Positions 25,752 through 35,325 are shown, counted from the stretch's first letter. The stretch: DNA of 64,000 nt from Anaerocolumna chitinilytica (GCF_014218355.1 NZ_AP023368.1:3166001-3230000), one strand, 5' to 3'. A program made the numbers and translations. The notes: generated from the sequence alone by a model not told the origin.

Positions 25752-27167
25752 TTATCTGTTCAAGTTAATAACAGTTGCTTTTACTCTGGTCATAGCCTCT
25801 ATGGAATAACGTATACCTTGAGTGCCAATACCTGATTTTTTAACACCTAAGAAAGGAAAATGATCCGGACCTCTCTCCGTTTTATTGTTAATATGAACTG
25901 TTCCAACCTCTAATTTACTTGCTACATGAAATGCATCCGTAATGTTCTCCGTAAATACAGAAGATTGCAGACCATATTCGGATTTATTTGCAAGAGCGAC
26001 TGCTTCTTCCACTGTATTCACACGCAGAATCGGAAGAACCGGTCCAAAGGGCTCCTCCCAAGCTATTCTCATCTCTTCTGTAACCTCATCAAATAAAGTA
26101 GGATAGATTAGATTACCTTCTCTCTTGCCGCCTACAATCATCTTAGCACCTTTTGCTTTGGCGTCTTCCATAAGCTCCCATACAAAATCCGCTGCTTTTT
26201 CATTTATTAAGGGAACCACTTCAGCCGGCATCGTCAAGGGATTACCAACCTTAAGTTTATCAATTTCGTTCTTTAGATACCTGATCAGCTCATCCGCAAC
26301 TTCATTTAATACAAGAATTCGCTTTACTGCCGTACAACGCTGTCCTGAATAGGAAAAAGCACCGGCTACGATATTCTTCGCTGCAAAGGGAAGGTCTGCA
26401 TCCTTTAATACAATAGCTGCATCTTTTCCTCCAAGCTCCATTAGAAGAGGAACCATGTGCACCTTTTTGGAGATATCAAGACCAACTTCTGTGCTGCCTG
26501 TAAAGTTAATAAAACTTATATCAGGATGAGTTACAATATAATCGCCTATTACACTTCCCTTACCCGTTACAACGGTTAAAGCACCTTCCGGAAGACCAGC
26601 TTCCAAAAAGATATTCGCCAGTGCGGTTCCGCAAAGGCTGCCGGTGGTAGCCGGTTTGAATACAACTGTATTTCCGGAGACTAAAGCCGGAGCAATCTTT
26701 GATGCTGCCAGATTTATTGGATAATTAAAGGGTGATATGGCTAAAACCACACCAACAGGCTCTCTTGTAACCATAGCAAATTTTTCTTTGCTAAAACCCG
26801 AGAAATTATCCCCTTGTATACTCTCGCCATGAATACTTTTTGCTGTATCCGCAGTAAATCTAATAAAATCAGCTGTACGTGTAACTTCTGATTCTGCACT
26901 TTTTTGGTCCTTCCCGACCTCCAGCATAAGTAATTCTGATAAGCTCTTCGTATTTGCAATTAAGAGATCTGCTGCCTTATACATAATTTCAGCTCTTTGG
27001 CTTAAAGGAACTTCTCTCCATTCATGAAAGGCCTTCTTTGCTCTCTCTACTTCATTATCTACCTCTTCCTGAGACATTGCTTTCACCGAGCCTAATAATC
27101 TGCCATCAAGAGGTGATAGGATTTTAATTGTACTTTCTGTATCATGTAAAGTAATATGTTCACTCAC
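25752..27167 (-). CDS. gapN: NADP-dependent non-phosphorylating glyceraldehyde-3-phosphate dehydrogenase
   Basis: An aldehyde dehydrogenase-superfamily enzyme that oxidises glyceraldehyde 3-phosphate directly to 3-phosphoglycerate, making NADPH and bypassing ATP formation. 471 residues from a GTG at 27167, chosen because AAAGGAG ends 6 bases before it; the frame is open further to 27191. The oxyanion Asn lies in SPFNYP (N148), the general base Glu in MELGGKD (E244), and the nucleophile Cys in YSGQRCTAVKR (C278), a run typical of GapN. In clostridia GapN is a main NADPH source in glycolysis. No phosphorylating GAPDH is in the window. Its upstream neighbour is a BlaI-type regulator on the same strand, 165 bases away. 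Confidence 0.93.
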   Translation of the reverse strand: MSEHITLHDTESTIKILSPLDGRLLGSVKAMSQEEVDNEVERAKKAFHEWREVPLSQRAEIMYKAADLLIANTKSLSELLMLEVGKDQKSAESEVTRTADFIRFTADTAKSIHGESIQGDNFSGFSKEKFAMVTREPVGVVLAISPFNYPINLAASKIAPALVSGNTVVFKPATTGSLCGTALANIFLEAGLPEGALTVVTGKGSVIGDYIVTHPDISFINFTGSTEVGLDISKKVHMVPLLMELGGKDAAIVLKDADLPFAAKNIVAGAFSYSGQRCTAVKRILVLNEVADELIRYLKNEIDKLKVGNPLTMPAEVVPLINEKAADFVWELMEDAKAKGAKMIVGGKREGNLIYPTLFDEVTEEMRIAWEEPFGPVLPILRVNTVEEAVALANKSEYGLQSSVFTENITDAFHVASKLEVGTVHINNKTERGPDHFPFLGVKKSGIGTQGIRYSIEAMTRVKATVINLNR

Positions 27168-27332
27168 TAGCTGCTCCTTTCTAATAAACACTTAAAACCA
27201 TGCCTTTCTGGCATACTGTAGATTAGTCACGGATTTTTTCAACCTAATCTTAATGTTTATTATCCTAAGTTTTGTGTAAATTATAAAGGTATTTTAATAC
27301 TATATAAAAATAACGTATGTAACTAAGTTACA

Positions 27333-27698
27333 TTAAAGTTTCTGTTCACTGAGAATTCTCTCAAGCTCTAATAATTCTCCTGCATTCATTTTCTGATTCT
27401 TTAAAAATTCCGTAAAAAAATTGCTTAACGAACCATTGTAGAACTTATTCAAAAGTGCTACTGTTTCAGTATTTTGAACTGTTCTTTTTGAAATTGTCGC
27501 TTTACATAAGAATCCCGGATCTTCTCTTTTTATAGCTCCTTTATCGATAAGTCTCTTTATAACTGTATACGTTGTATTCTTTTCCCAGCCTATGTATTCT
27601 TTAATTATTTTAGAGATGTCCTTGGCCGCAAGCACTTTATTGGACCATAACAGCTCCATAATATTTAATTCTCCTTCATGTAGGCGTATCTCGCTCAT
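27333..27698 (-). CDS. BlaI/MecI/CopY-family repressor
   Basis: 121 residues from ATG 27698, with GGAG 6 bases upstream; the frame extends to 27734 without a better signal. A winged helix-turn-helix covers residues 5-75 (GELNIMELLWSN and the WEKNTTYTVIKRLIDKG recognition region) and a C-terminal dimer segment follows. BlaI-type repressors bind TACA...TGTA dyads and are inactivated by a membrane protease such as BlaR1. No blaR1-like gene is adjacent. Three matching dyads lie just upstream (27796-27972), suggesting autoregulation. Confidence 0.88.
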   Translation of the reverse strand: MSEIRLHEGELNIMELLWSNKVLAAKDISKIIKEYIGWEKNTTYTVIKRLIDKGAIKREDPGFLCKATISKRTVQNTETVALLNKFYNGSLSNFFTEFLKNQKMNAGELLELERILSEQKL

Positions 27699-27795
27699 TA
27701 TTGCTCCGTTCCGCACATAAAACCTCAAGTGCATTAATATAGTTAGAGATTTATATAAAATCCAGACTAGGATAAAAAGAGGATAGTCATTCGAA

Positions 27796-27972
27796 CTACA
27801 TTTGTAGAATTAAGGTATATTGTGCGAAATTGATGATATCACTGGGTTTTCTTATACATTCGTATTTACGCAGAAAGAATATTCTGTTAAAATACTCTAT
27901 CTGTTCTCGAGAATAGTCTACATTTGTCGGAACGCACATCAATTGATTTTGAATCACAATCTACATTAGTAG
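27796..27972. promoter_or_regulatory. Three candidate BlaI-type operators
   Basis: CTACATTTGTAG at 27796-27807, CTACATTTGTCG at 27918-27929 and CTACATTAGTAG at 27961-27972. All fit the BlaI/MecI dyad form (TACA-N4-TGTA variants). A further perfect palindrome, TTCTCGAGAA, lies near 27905. They occupy the 300-base gap upstream of the BlaI-like gene and downstream of the ATPase gene. Binding is inferred from the family's known operators. Confidence 0.55.
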
Positions 27973-28036
27973 TTTTTACCATATATATATTCTATCTAAA
28001 TAGAATTAACTTGTCAATGAAAAAAACATTGGCACT

Positions 28037-29431
28037 TTAAGCCATTTCGCTTAGGCAAAAAATGCTGTAAAGAGATAGAACCTGGATATTATCTGGCTTT
28101 TTACCATCATCCGTTTTATCCGCAGTAAGCCTAATTGCAGGCTGGCTATAAGGATGTTTTTCGCGAAAGGAATTCAGTACTTTTGAGCGGTTTCCGGACT
28201 TTTCACGGACTTCTAAGAGATAAAATCCATTCGGATGATTGTCATCAGGTGAGTACCCTTCCTCAAGATTGGAAGAATACAATAGTAATTCTTCTGGTAT
28301 TTTATTTAATAAAAACAGCGAGCAGGATCCCGAGGCTGTTTCCCAATAGCCAAATTCAATTCCAGAAGCAGCCAGCGCCTCTGCTACATAAGTTTCAAGT
28401 AACCCTTCACGGAACTCCTTATCTTTTTCGATGCCAGTTAAGTTACTAAGGGAATGATATAGACCAACATCGAAAAGATAGATTTTTGTAGCTACATTTT
28501 TTTGATGTGCTGTCTGTCTGTTTTCAATTTCATCATCCGTTAATTTATTATTATAGATTCCAAACCAAGTATTCTTTATGTAAGTATGTCCTTCCAAAAA
28601 TAATCCTTCAGTAGCTCCTTGCCGAATCAGGTTATATTGAAATTTTTTATTCTTTTTAGATAGCTGTTCGGGCAGTGAGTAGAGTATTTGTTTTACCTTT
28701 AAAGCACATCCATCATTCCTTCTTGTTCCAATCTCAAATAGATAGGAGTATAATATATTCCTGTGTATTTCTGTGATGTTGTCTTTGCATCCGCTAGTGA
28801 TATACTCATTTACAGCCTGAGGGAGGCCGCCAACGGTAAGATATTCCTCCAACAGTTCTAACAGTTCTGAATGAACAATCTCCGGTATACTTTTGCTGCT
28901 TCTGAATTCTTCCTTAATAACTTCTATGTACCATTCGTTTCCGGTTGCCATAAGGAACTCTTCAAAATCCATCGGATAGAGTTTTCCTATCTTAAAATCC
29001 TCTTCCCGGTAATCCATGCAATCCTCACTTACATCAGGAATTATACTGGAAACAGTCATTATATCGGAATCCGGATACAGCTCCATTATTTTGCTGATTA
29101 TGGATTTTACCTTTGAACAGAGAAATATCTCGTCTAAGATAACGATATTCTTTTGATACACTTCATTACCGCCAGAAGGGTCCATAACCCTACTCCCCGT
29201 TTGAATACACGAAAAAAAGGCAGCCAAATCATCTTTGCCTGCCTGTAATAGACTTTCCGTATTTACAGGATAATTTTCAAAATTCCAATATACATAAGAT
29301 TCATAAAAGTTATGTGCAAAAGCAAGGGCAAGATATGTTTTCCCGGTACTCTTTGCACCAGTTAATAAAAATGGTTTCTTTTGTAGTGAACTTCTCCAAC
29401 TTTCCAGATACGCAATTATTTTTCGTTTCAA
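28037..29431 (-). CDS. AAA ATPase with DUF4143-type C-terminal domain
   Basis: 464 residues. Walker A TGAKSTGKT near 24-32 and Walker B IVILDEIF near 107-114 mark the AAA_14 ATPase core. A winged-helix section follows, and the C-terminal half resembles DUF4143, which has a nuclease-like fold. This architecture is common in bacteria and archaea, often in many paralogues, with no settled function; suggestions include defence and mobile-element roles. TTG start with AAGGAG 6 bases upstream. It lies 19 bases after rluD on the same strand. A long Asp/Asn-rich C-terminal part (about 385-420) is less conserved. Confidence 0.82.
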   Translation of the reverse strand: MKRKIIAYLESWRSSLQKKPFLLTGAKSTGKTYLALAFAHNFYESYVYWNFENYPVNTESLLQAGKDDLAAFFSCIQTGSRVMDPSGGNEVYQKNIVILDEIFLCSKVKSIISKIMELYPDSDIMTVSSIIPDVSEDCMDYREEDFKIGKLYPMDFEEFLMATGNEWYIEVIKEEFRSSKSIPEIVHSELLELLEEYLTVGGLPQAVNEYITSGCKDNITEIHRNILYSYLFEIGTRRNDGCALKVKQILYSLPEQLSKKNKKFQYNLIRQGATEGLFLEGHTYIKNTWFGIYNNKLTDDEIENRQTAHQKNVATKIYLFDVGLYHSLSNLTGIEKDKEFREGLLETYVAEALAASGIEFGYWETASGSCSLFLLNKIPEELLLYSSNLEEGYSPDDNHPNGFYLLEVREKSGNRSKVLNSFREKHPYSQPAIRLTADKTDDGKKPDNIQVLSLYSIFCLSEMA

Positions 29432-29450
29432 AGCTTACTCCTTATCAATG

Positions 29451-30383
29451 TCATCTTCTTAATTTCTTTAGAAGTTCTTCATAATAAGCAGGAAGCGGTG
29501 CTTCAAATTCAACATATTCACCGGTTGAAGGATGAATAAAACCTAGCACTCTGGCATGAAGCGCCTGACCTTCCAGTCCGAAATTACTCTTATTATTGCT
29601 ATATAGTTCATCTCCCAATAACGGATGTCCGATACTGGCCATATGAACCCTTATCTGGTGTGTTCTGCCTGTTTCTAATGTACATTCAATATGGGCATAG
29701 CGGCTGCCTAAATTCTCCAATAACTGATAATGTGTCACCGCATGCTTGCCATTTTTATGATTTATCGCCATCTTTTTTCTATCTACCGGATGCCTGCCGA
29801 TAGGGCCTTCTACGGTGCCATGGCCTTCTTTAAAGGTCTGATAGACGATAGCGTTGTATTTACGTGTAATTGAATGAACCTTCAGCTGCTCTGCAATTGC
29901 CTGGTGAGCCTTATCGTTCTTGCAAACCACAAGGACCCCTGTTGTGTTCATGTCAATACGGTGTACAATCCCAGGTCTCATAACCCCATTAATTCCTGAG
30001 AGCTCTTCTTTGCAGTGAAATAACAATGCATTTACAAGGGTATTGGTGTAATGCCCTGCAGCAGGATGCACTACCATCCCTTTTCCCTTGTTCACCACAA
30101 TAATATCCTTATCTTCGTAAATAATATCAAGGGGGATATCCTCCGGCTTAAGCTCAAGATCAACAGGCGGAGGCAGCATCAATTTTATAGTATCTCCGGT
30201 ATTCACCTTGTAATTGGCCTTAACAGACTTTTCATTTACCAATACCCGCTCTTCGCCTATGAGCTTTTGCAGATAGGAACGTGTAAGGTCTTCCTGATTA
30301 TCCGCAAGATAACGGTCAATGCGCAGCCCCTTATCTTCTTCCTCTACAAAGAAATCCAGAATTTCATCATTTATGGTTTTCAA
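29451..30383 (-). CDS. rluD: RluA/RluD-family 23S rRNA pseudouridine synthase
   Basis: 310 residues: an S4 RNA-binding domain (about 18-80) and the synthase domain with the catalytic HRID motif (D144). RluD-type enzymes convert specific uridines of 23S rRNA helix 69 to pseudouridine. TTG start; the first codon overlaps the lspA stop (ATTGA), so the two are translationally coupled. The lspA-rluD pair is a classic Firmicutes arrangement (ylyA/ylyB region in Bacillus). The precise site specificity among RluA/C/D types is inferred from context. Confidence 0.93.
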   Translation of the reverse strand: MKTINDEILDFFVEEEDKGLRIDRYLADNQEDLTRSYLQKLIGEERVLVNEKSVKANYKVNTGDTIKLMLPPPVDLELKPEDIPLDIIYEDKDIIVVNKGKGMVVHPAAGHYTNTLVNALLFHCKEELSGINGVMRPGIVHRIDMNTTGVLVVCKNDKAHQAIAEQLKVHSITRKYNAIVYQTFKEGHGTVEGPIGRHPVDRKKMAINHKNGKHAVTHYQLLENLGSRYAHIECTLETGRTHQIRVHMASIGHPLLGDELYSNNKSNFGLEGQALHARVLGFIHPSTGEYVEFEAPLPAYYEELLKKLRR

Positions 30384-30928
30384 TTTTGTGTATCATCCTC
30401 TTTATCATCCGACATCGTACTTACATCAGCGGATATGGTTTTCTTTGACTTAGGAGATAAGAACTCAAAATCCTCATCTTTGTAATAGAAAAGGCCTAAT
30501 ATGATTAACAATACAGATGACATGGTAATATAGCAATCCGCCAGGTTAAATACAGGAAAATCTATCAGCTCAAAGTAGATAAAATCCACCACGTATTTGT
30601 TAAACATTCTGTCAATCAAGTTTCCTACTGCTCCGGCACAAATGAATACCAATATAATTCGAATAGCATTATACCTTTTTTCCTGTGGGACCTTTAAATA
30701 TAAAAATACCATTAAACCTAACAGGATAAAGGTCAGAATTACCAAAAAGACTATTTTACCGCTTAAAATCCCCCACACTGCTCCGTTATTTTCATGGTAC
30801 GTAAACTGAAAAACCTTTGGAATAATGATAAAAGGATTTTCTTTCACATTGGTCACCGCTAAATGCTTTGCGAACTGATCCAACGCAATTAATAAAATTA
30901 ATAAAAGGAAATGTCTTAATTTTCGCAT
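30380..30928 (-). CDS. lspA: Lipoprotein signal peptidase II
   Basis: 182 residues with four membrane helices. The two catalytic aspartates are D106 (GNLIDR) and D131 (FNLADC). It cleaves the signal peptides of diacylglyceryl-modified prolipoproteins; the window encodes at least three likely substrates (9411, 37868, 62835). A charged cytoplasmic tail of about 30 residues follows the last helix, longer than usual. GGAGG precedes the ATG, and the gene overlaps rluD by 4 bases. Confidence 0.97.
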   Translation of the reverse strand: MRKLRHFLLLILLIALDQFAKHLAVTNVKENPFIIIPKVFQFTYHENNGAVWGILSGKIVFLVILTFILLGLMVFLYLKVPQEKRYNAIRIILVFICAGAVGNLIDRMFNKYVVDFIYFELIDFPVFNLADCYITMSSVLLIILGLFYYKDEDFEFLSPKSKKTISADVSTMSDDKEDDTQN

Positions 30929-31020
30929 AATGCCTCCGAATACGCCACATTTAATGTGTCTTATTATTATAACTGCTTTTGTAAAAATACTTATCTTTAT
31001 AATATAATTTAATAACTTCT

Positions 31021-32133
31021 TTAACCTTTATCATGAGGCAGAATATATTCAATTGCCCTTTTTATCTCTTCTCTTGTAACCGTTGAATCTATTACCGCTT
31101 CCCCTTTATTTTTCAAAAGAATAAACTTAATCGAATCACCATCGACCTTCTTATCATGATAAACAGCTTCTAATATATCCTCAGCCGGTATTTCCTTATC
31201 TTCCAGTGCTATAGGAAGATGATAAGAAGAGATGGTCTCCTTTATTTCCTCTACTTCCTGCAGGTTAAGGTTACCCCGCATAAAAGACAGATAGGATGCT
31301 GCCACCATTCCAATAGCCACACATTCGCCATGAAGCAGATTAAAATCTAAGCACCTTTCAACCGCGTGCCCGATTGTATGTCCAAAGTTCAAAAGAGCAC
31401 GTATCCCTTTTTCGGTAGGGTCAGCCTCTACGACCTCCTTTTTTATCACGCAGGAGTGTGCTACCACATCCATTATAACAGAGGGTTCTTTATTAAGAAG
31501 ACTTTCGTAACCAGCTTTTAGTGTATGATAATAATTCAAATCTTTAATCAGACCATGTTTGATTACTTCCCCCATACCGTTTACCAGCTGACGTTCCTCT
31601 AATGTATTTAAATGAGAAAGGTTTATATATACCAGCTTGGGCTGATGGAAGGCTCCGACCATGTTCTTATAAGCCTTGAAGTCAACACCGGTCTTTCCAC
31701 CGATACTGCTGTCTACGCATGCCAGCAGTGTAGTAGGTATCTGTATAAATGGAATCCCCCGAAGGTATGTTGCAGCTGCAAATCCTGTAAGATCACCAAC
31801 CACTCCTCCACCTAGTGCAAAGAGCATATCATTCCGGTCAAATTTTGATTGAATTAGTTTCTCATAAAGTTGGCTGACAACAGATAAATTTTTACTTTTC
31901 TCTCCAGCCTCAAACGTAAAGGTCTCAACCACCCTGGCATAATCCTTTACAATCTCTAACAGATTACTTAAGTGCAATTTGCTGACGTTAGAATCAGTAA
32001 CAATACATACTTTCCTTCCTGTAAGACTCAATGCTTTTAATTCTTCCTGCAATAAATTATAATCTCTTGCTAATACAATATCATATATTGGTTTATTATC
32101 CTCTTTTATGGTAATGCGTTCGGAATTATTCAT
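31021..32133 (-). CDS. aroB: 3-dehydroquinate synthase
   Basis: Second step of the shikimate pathway: converts DAHP to 3-dehydroquinate with NAD and a divalent metal. 370 residues. The NAD-binding GGGVVGDLTGFAAATYLRG and the metal-binding Glu (KHGLIKD region) and His residues (NFGHTIGHAVE; HGECVAIGM) are all present. GGAG precedes the ATG. No other aro gene is in the window; the gene is inserted between divIVA (36 bases upstream) and lspA in a division/lipoprotein cluster. Confidence 0.97.
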   Translation of the reverse strand: MNNSERITIKEDNKPIYDIVLARDYNLLQEELKALSLTGRKVCIVTDSNVSKLHLSNLLEIVKDYARVVETFTFEAGEKSKNLSVVSQLYEKLIQSKFDRNDMLFALGGGVVGDLTGFAAATYLRGIPFIQIPTTLLACVDSSIGGKTGVDFKAYKNMVGAFHQPKLVYINLSHLNTLEERQLVNGMGEVIKHGLIKDLNYYHTLKAGYESLLNKEPSVIMDVVAHSCVIKKEVVEADPTEKGIRALLNFGHTIGHAVERCLDFNLLHGECVAIGMVAASYLSFMRGNLNLQEVEEIKETISSYHLPIALEDKEIPAEDILEAVYHDKKVDGDSIKFILLKNKGEAVIDSTVTREEIKRAIEYILPHDKG

Positions 32134-32169
32134 GTAGCTTCGTCTCCTTGTAATATCCTTCTATATGCT

Positions 32170-32763
32170 TTATTCCTCTGTCAGATTGTAGAATTCAAAC
32201 GCAGCCTCATCTTCTGATACATCCTTATGTTCTGAGGTAGCTTTCTCCTTTTCTGAAGGTGCAGGGTAAAGTGACTCCATCTTAGGAATATCTTTCAAAG
32301 AATCCATGTCCTCTATATGTAACGCAAAAGCCTCACTATCCAATATCTCTGCCTGTGCTGCCGCAAAATGCTTGAATTGGGTCCTGCAGGTTTCGTACTG
32401 CTGAACAAGTTTTAAGGTTTGCTGTTTAAGACGTATAACTTCTTTATAGCTTTCAGATATAATTAGTGATGCCTTACCATTTGCCTCGTCTTCAATAGCT
32501 TTCGCTTGTTTTTTAGCGGCATTCTTGGTATCTTCAGCTGCCTGTTCCGCTATTATGAGTGCTTTCTGAAGGGTTTTTTCAATTGATTTATAATAATTAA
32601 TTCCTTCATTTAAAGTATTTATTTTATCATTTAATTCCATATTCTCTTTATACATGGTTTCATAGCTTTTCTGCAGTTCTGAAAGAAAGTTATCTACATC
32701 CTTTTTATCATACCCAATTCCGGTTTTAAATGTTTTACTTTGCATTTCAATTGGTGTAATCAT
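32170..32763 (-). CDS. divIVA: DivIVA-family polar/septal scaffold protein
   Basis: 197 residues. The N-terminal lipid-binding domain begins MITPIEMQSKTFKTGIGYD, with the conserved GYD..DVD..L pattern, and a long coiled coil follows (about 35-135). The last 50 residues are acidic and low-complexity. DivIVA recognises negatively curved membrane at poles and septa and recruits partners. In this species a Min system with MinE is also present (40587), so DivIVA is more likely used for septal or polar organisation than for MinCD placement. It stands directly downstream of ylmH, as in Bacillus. Confidence 0.95.
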   Translation of the reverse strand: MITPIEMQSKTFKTGIGYDKKDVDNFLSELQKSYETMYKENMELNDKINTLNEGINYYKSIEKTLQKALIIAEQAAEDTKNAAKKQAKAIEDEANGKASLIISESYKEVIRLKQQTLKLVQQYETCRTQFKHFAAAQAEILDSEAFALHIEDMDSLKDIPKMESLYPAPSEKEKATSEHKDVSEDEAAFEFYNLTEE

Positions 32764-32836
32764 TATTAACTCCTATCTGCGTTCTTTTGTACGCTTCTAA
32801 ATCAGGTGATATAACTTATCCCTATTTTTCCCTGGT

Positions 32837-33598
32837 TTAAATATATTTTGATAACGATACATAATATCGTCCTTTTTTCGTTTGGTTTTCAAGTCCATTA
32901 TAAATGAATTTCCCATATCCTCTGACTGAGACTGTTTCGTTTTCTTTTAGCTGATAGCTGTTGCTTTCTACCAGCCTTCCGTCTACAAAGACTTTTCCTC
33001 CTGAAATCAAAGAAAGAATGCTGCTTCTGGAGGATTGAAATGCCAGTGCAATTACAGCATCCAGTCTCGGGGATGCTACACTCCCTTTTATCTCTTTAAA
33101 TTCCGGTGTAAGAGCTGGCGCATCTCCTGCAATCACCTCGCATCGGACATTTGTATGTTTGATTTTCTCAAGATTTTCAGCGAGGTAATAACTTAGCTTG
33201 GATTCACAATAAATATAACCTTCTTTATCTTTTACTAAAATATCACCTATCTTACCACGAGTGGTTCCAAGGTTCATAATGGAGCCCAAAAAATCTCTAT
33301 GACTAAAATCATCACTGTATTTCTTATTTAATGGTGTTATTTTTAAACAAGCAATATAATCTGAAAAAGCTTTTACGGAGGAATCTCCGCAAAAGCATAG
33401 GATTCTCCTTTCAGCTCCATCAAAACCGCCGAAAAGCTCATATTTTACATCCGGTAGTTCCGGTTTTGTACTGTAAAAAATACTGATTTCATTTAAGGTT
33501 AAAAAATCAGTATATGTATTAATATTTTTGTTATAGGCAGTTCTTGCCAACTCAAGAAGCCTTTTTTTGAAAAGCTGTTCGTCTTTTTCTGTGTTCAT
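32837..33598 (-). CDS. ylmH: YlmH-type S4-domain RNA-binding protein
   Basis: 253 residues from ATG 33598 (GGGG 6 bases upstream; another ATG lies four codons before). The N-terminal two thirds is the YlmH fold, and the C-terminal S4 domain (about 180-250) carries SSRSSILSLISGGKVFVDG. YlmH sits in the division cluster of most Firmicutes. Recent work on the family links it to rescue of stalled 50S-nascent-chain complexes, with some overlap with RqcH/RqcP; that role here is by homology only. Confidence 0.92.
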   Translation of the reverse strand: MNTEKDEQLFKKRLLELARTAYNKNINTYTDFLTLNEISIFYSTKPELPDVKYELFGGFDGAERRILCFCGDSSVKAFSDYIACLKITPLNKKYSDDFSHRDFLGSIMNLGTTRGKIGDILVKDKEGYIYCESKLSYYLAENLEKIKHTNVRCEVIAGDAPALTPEFKEIKGSVASPRLDAVIALAFQSSRSSILSLISGGKVFVDGRLVESNSYQLKENETVSVRGYGKFIYNGLENQTKKGRYYVSLSKYI

Positions 33599-33709
33599 AT
33601 TGATCCCCATTTGTACTTCTTACTGTCTACTGCCATGACATAGTATCTGTTATTGTTAAAGTAAAGCAAATTATATATCTTTAATATATCTGTCATAGCA
33701 CAATGGCAA

Positions 33710-33973
33710 TTATTGCAGCAAATGCTCAAAAAAATTCTGTAAAAACAAAATTATTACAAAACCTATTAAAGGCGACAAATCAGCCGCAGGATTACTGAAG
33801 ATTGAATATTTCAGCAAAAATCTCACAGGTGTCAGAATTGGTTCCATAAGAAGTGCTAACAGGTTCTTAATTCTTTCTCCGCCATTAAACCAGGAAGAGA
33901 ACATATATAATAATAGAACCAACTGCAATATCATAAAAAATATATAAAATGTTGTGTATATAATTTGAGCCAT
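33710..33973 (-). CDS. yggT: YggT-family membrane protein
   Basis: 87 residues with two membrane helices (about 5-27 and 62-85) around an amphipathic middle with the family motif MEPILTPVRFLLK. YggT/YlmG proteins are conserved beside sepF; the chloroplast relatives affect nucleoid distribution, but the bacterial function is not settled. The gene starts 3 bases after the sepF stop, so it is co-transcribed. Confidence 0.92.
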   Translation of the reverse strand: MAQIIYTTFYIFFMILQLVLLLYMFSSWFNGGERIKNLLALLMEPILTPVRFLLKYSIFSNPAADLSPLIGFVIILFLQNFFEHLLQ

Positions 33974-33976
33974 ATT

Positions 33977-34543
33977 TTAGAAATCCTTATTTAGTGTAGG
34001 TACTTCAAATCCATTGCTCTGCAGTATATCGGAGTAATCTCCTGATATATCCACTGATTCAGGTGATATTATAAAGATAAAACTGGAAATTTGATGCAGC
34101 TTGCCATTCAATGAGTATACAGAACCGGATATAAAATCCATAATCCTTTGTGCAAGATCAACATCAAGGCCTTCCAGATTAATAACAGCAGCTCTTCCGG
34201 ATAACAGCATATCACAGATTTCCTGGGAATCCTCAAAGGTTGCAGGCTTCATAATACAAACTTCAAAGCCTTTAGGACTTGTCCTGATGGGCACTACCTT
34301 TCCCTGGGAAGGTTTCTCTCTGTCAACTTTAATCTGTTTTTCTCTTCTTGCTTCATTTATAACATTACTAACTACCTGAGAGGACATGTCTGTTTCATAA
34401 GCAGGCTGATAAGCAGGTCTAACCGCTTTTTTTTCAATCTTCTCGGCTTGCCTATACTCTTTCTCCTCCTCGTAATCGTCATCATATTCATCGTCTTCTG
34501 TTAATTTCAGTGAATCTAAAATGCTTTTAAAAATATTCTCCAT
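33977..34543 (-). CDS. sepF: SepF, FtsZ membrane anchor
   Basis: 188 residues. A short N-terminal amphipathic membrane-targeting helix (about 1-13), an acidic/basic linker (about 17-95) and the C-terminal SepF domain (about 98-180), with the MLSGRAAVINLEGLD signature. SepF forms rings that bundle FtsZ filaments and tether them to the membrane. AGGAGG precedes the ATG. Gene order yggS-sepF-yggT-ylmH-divIVA matches other Firmicutes. Confidence 0.96.
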   Translation of the reverse strand: MENIFKSILDSLKLTEDDEYDDDYEEEKEYRQAEKIEKKAVRPAYQPAYETDMSSQVVSNVINEARREKQIKVDREKPSQGKVVPIRTSPKGFEVCIMKPATFEDSQEICDMLLSGRAAVINLEGLDVDLAQRIMDFISGSVYSLNGKLHQISSFIFIISPESVDISGDYSDILQSNGFEVPTLNKDF

Positions 34544-34617
34544 ACGACCTCCTATTGTGAGTTATTTGAATAATCTTGATTATTCCAACAACTCCTATTT
34601 GTAATAATAGCTATCCG

Positions 34618-35325
34618 CTAGCTTGTCCTATAATTACGTTCCCCAAATATCCCGGTTCCCACACGAACCATCGTTGCGCCTTCTTCAATGGCTATCTCAT
34701 AATCTCCCGTCATGCCCATAGAAAGCTCATCCATAGTAACATTATCAATGTTTTTCATTTTTATGTCAATATTTAATTGTCGCAATTTTCTAAAATACTT
34801 TCTATTTTTCTCGGCTTCTTCAACATTTGGAGCAATTGTCATCAAACCACATATATGCACATTGGGAAGCTTTGCTATTTCCAATATGAGAGCTTCTACA
34901 TCCTCTTCATATACCCCGAACTTGCTTTCTTCTCTGGCCATATTTACTTCGATTAAGATATTACAGATAATCCCTTTCTTCTCGGCTTCTTTTTGTATTT
35001 GCTCTGCAAGCTTCAAGGAATCAACCGAGTGAATCATGGCTACCTTATCCACAATATATTTTACTTTATTGGTTTGGAGATGTCCAATCAAATGCCAGCG
35101 GATATCCTTCGGCAGTAATTCATATTTTTCTGTTAACTCCTGTACTTTATTCTCGCCAAATACGGAAATGTTTTCTCCTAGAACAGTTTCAATATCAGAA
35201 ACCGGCTTTGTCTTACTTACAGCAATCAACGTAATTTCATCCCTTTCCCTGCCAGCCCGGGTACACGCTGCGTTTATTCTAGTTTCCACTTCTTTCAGAT
35301 TCTCTTTTATAATATCAGCGTTCAC
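34618..35325 (-). CDS. PLP homeostasis protein, YggS/YlmE family
   Basis: 235 residues, a single-domain alanine-racemase-like barrel without the C-terminal domain. The PLP lysine lies in the LIAVSKTKP segment (K38), and the phosphate-binding SMGMTGDYEIAI and GTGIFGER motifs close the protein. These proteins buffer free pyridoxal 5'-phosphate and affect amino-acid and vitamin B6 pools; no enzyme activity is known. GTG start with AAAGGGAG upstream. It is the gene just before sepF, as ylmE is in Bacillus. Confidence 0.95.
   Translation of the reverse strand: MNADIIKENLKEVETRINAACTRAGRERDEITLIAVSKTKPVSDIETVLGENISVFGENKVQELTEKYELLPKDIRWHLIGHLQTNKVKYIVDKVAMIHSVDSLKLAEQIQKEAEKKGIICNILIEVNMAREESKFGVYEEDVEALILEIAKLPNVHICGLMTIAPNVEEAEKNRKYFRKLRQLNIDIKMKNIDNVTMDELSMGMTGDYEIAIEEGATMVRVGTGIFGERNYRTS

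Noticed and set aside
25752..27167. Generic aldehyde dehydrogenase
   Set aside because: The segment around the catalytic Cys (YSGQRCTAVKR) and the length fit GapN better than other family members.
28037..29431. Anti-phage defence system centred on the DUF4143 ATPase
   Set aside because: Only this one gene is present, next to housekeeping rluD and lspA, with no nuclease, methylase or other defence partner in the region.
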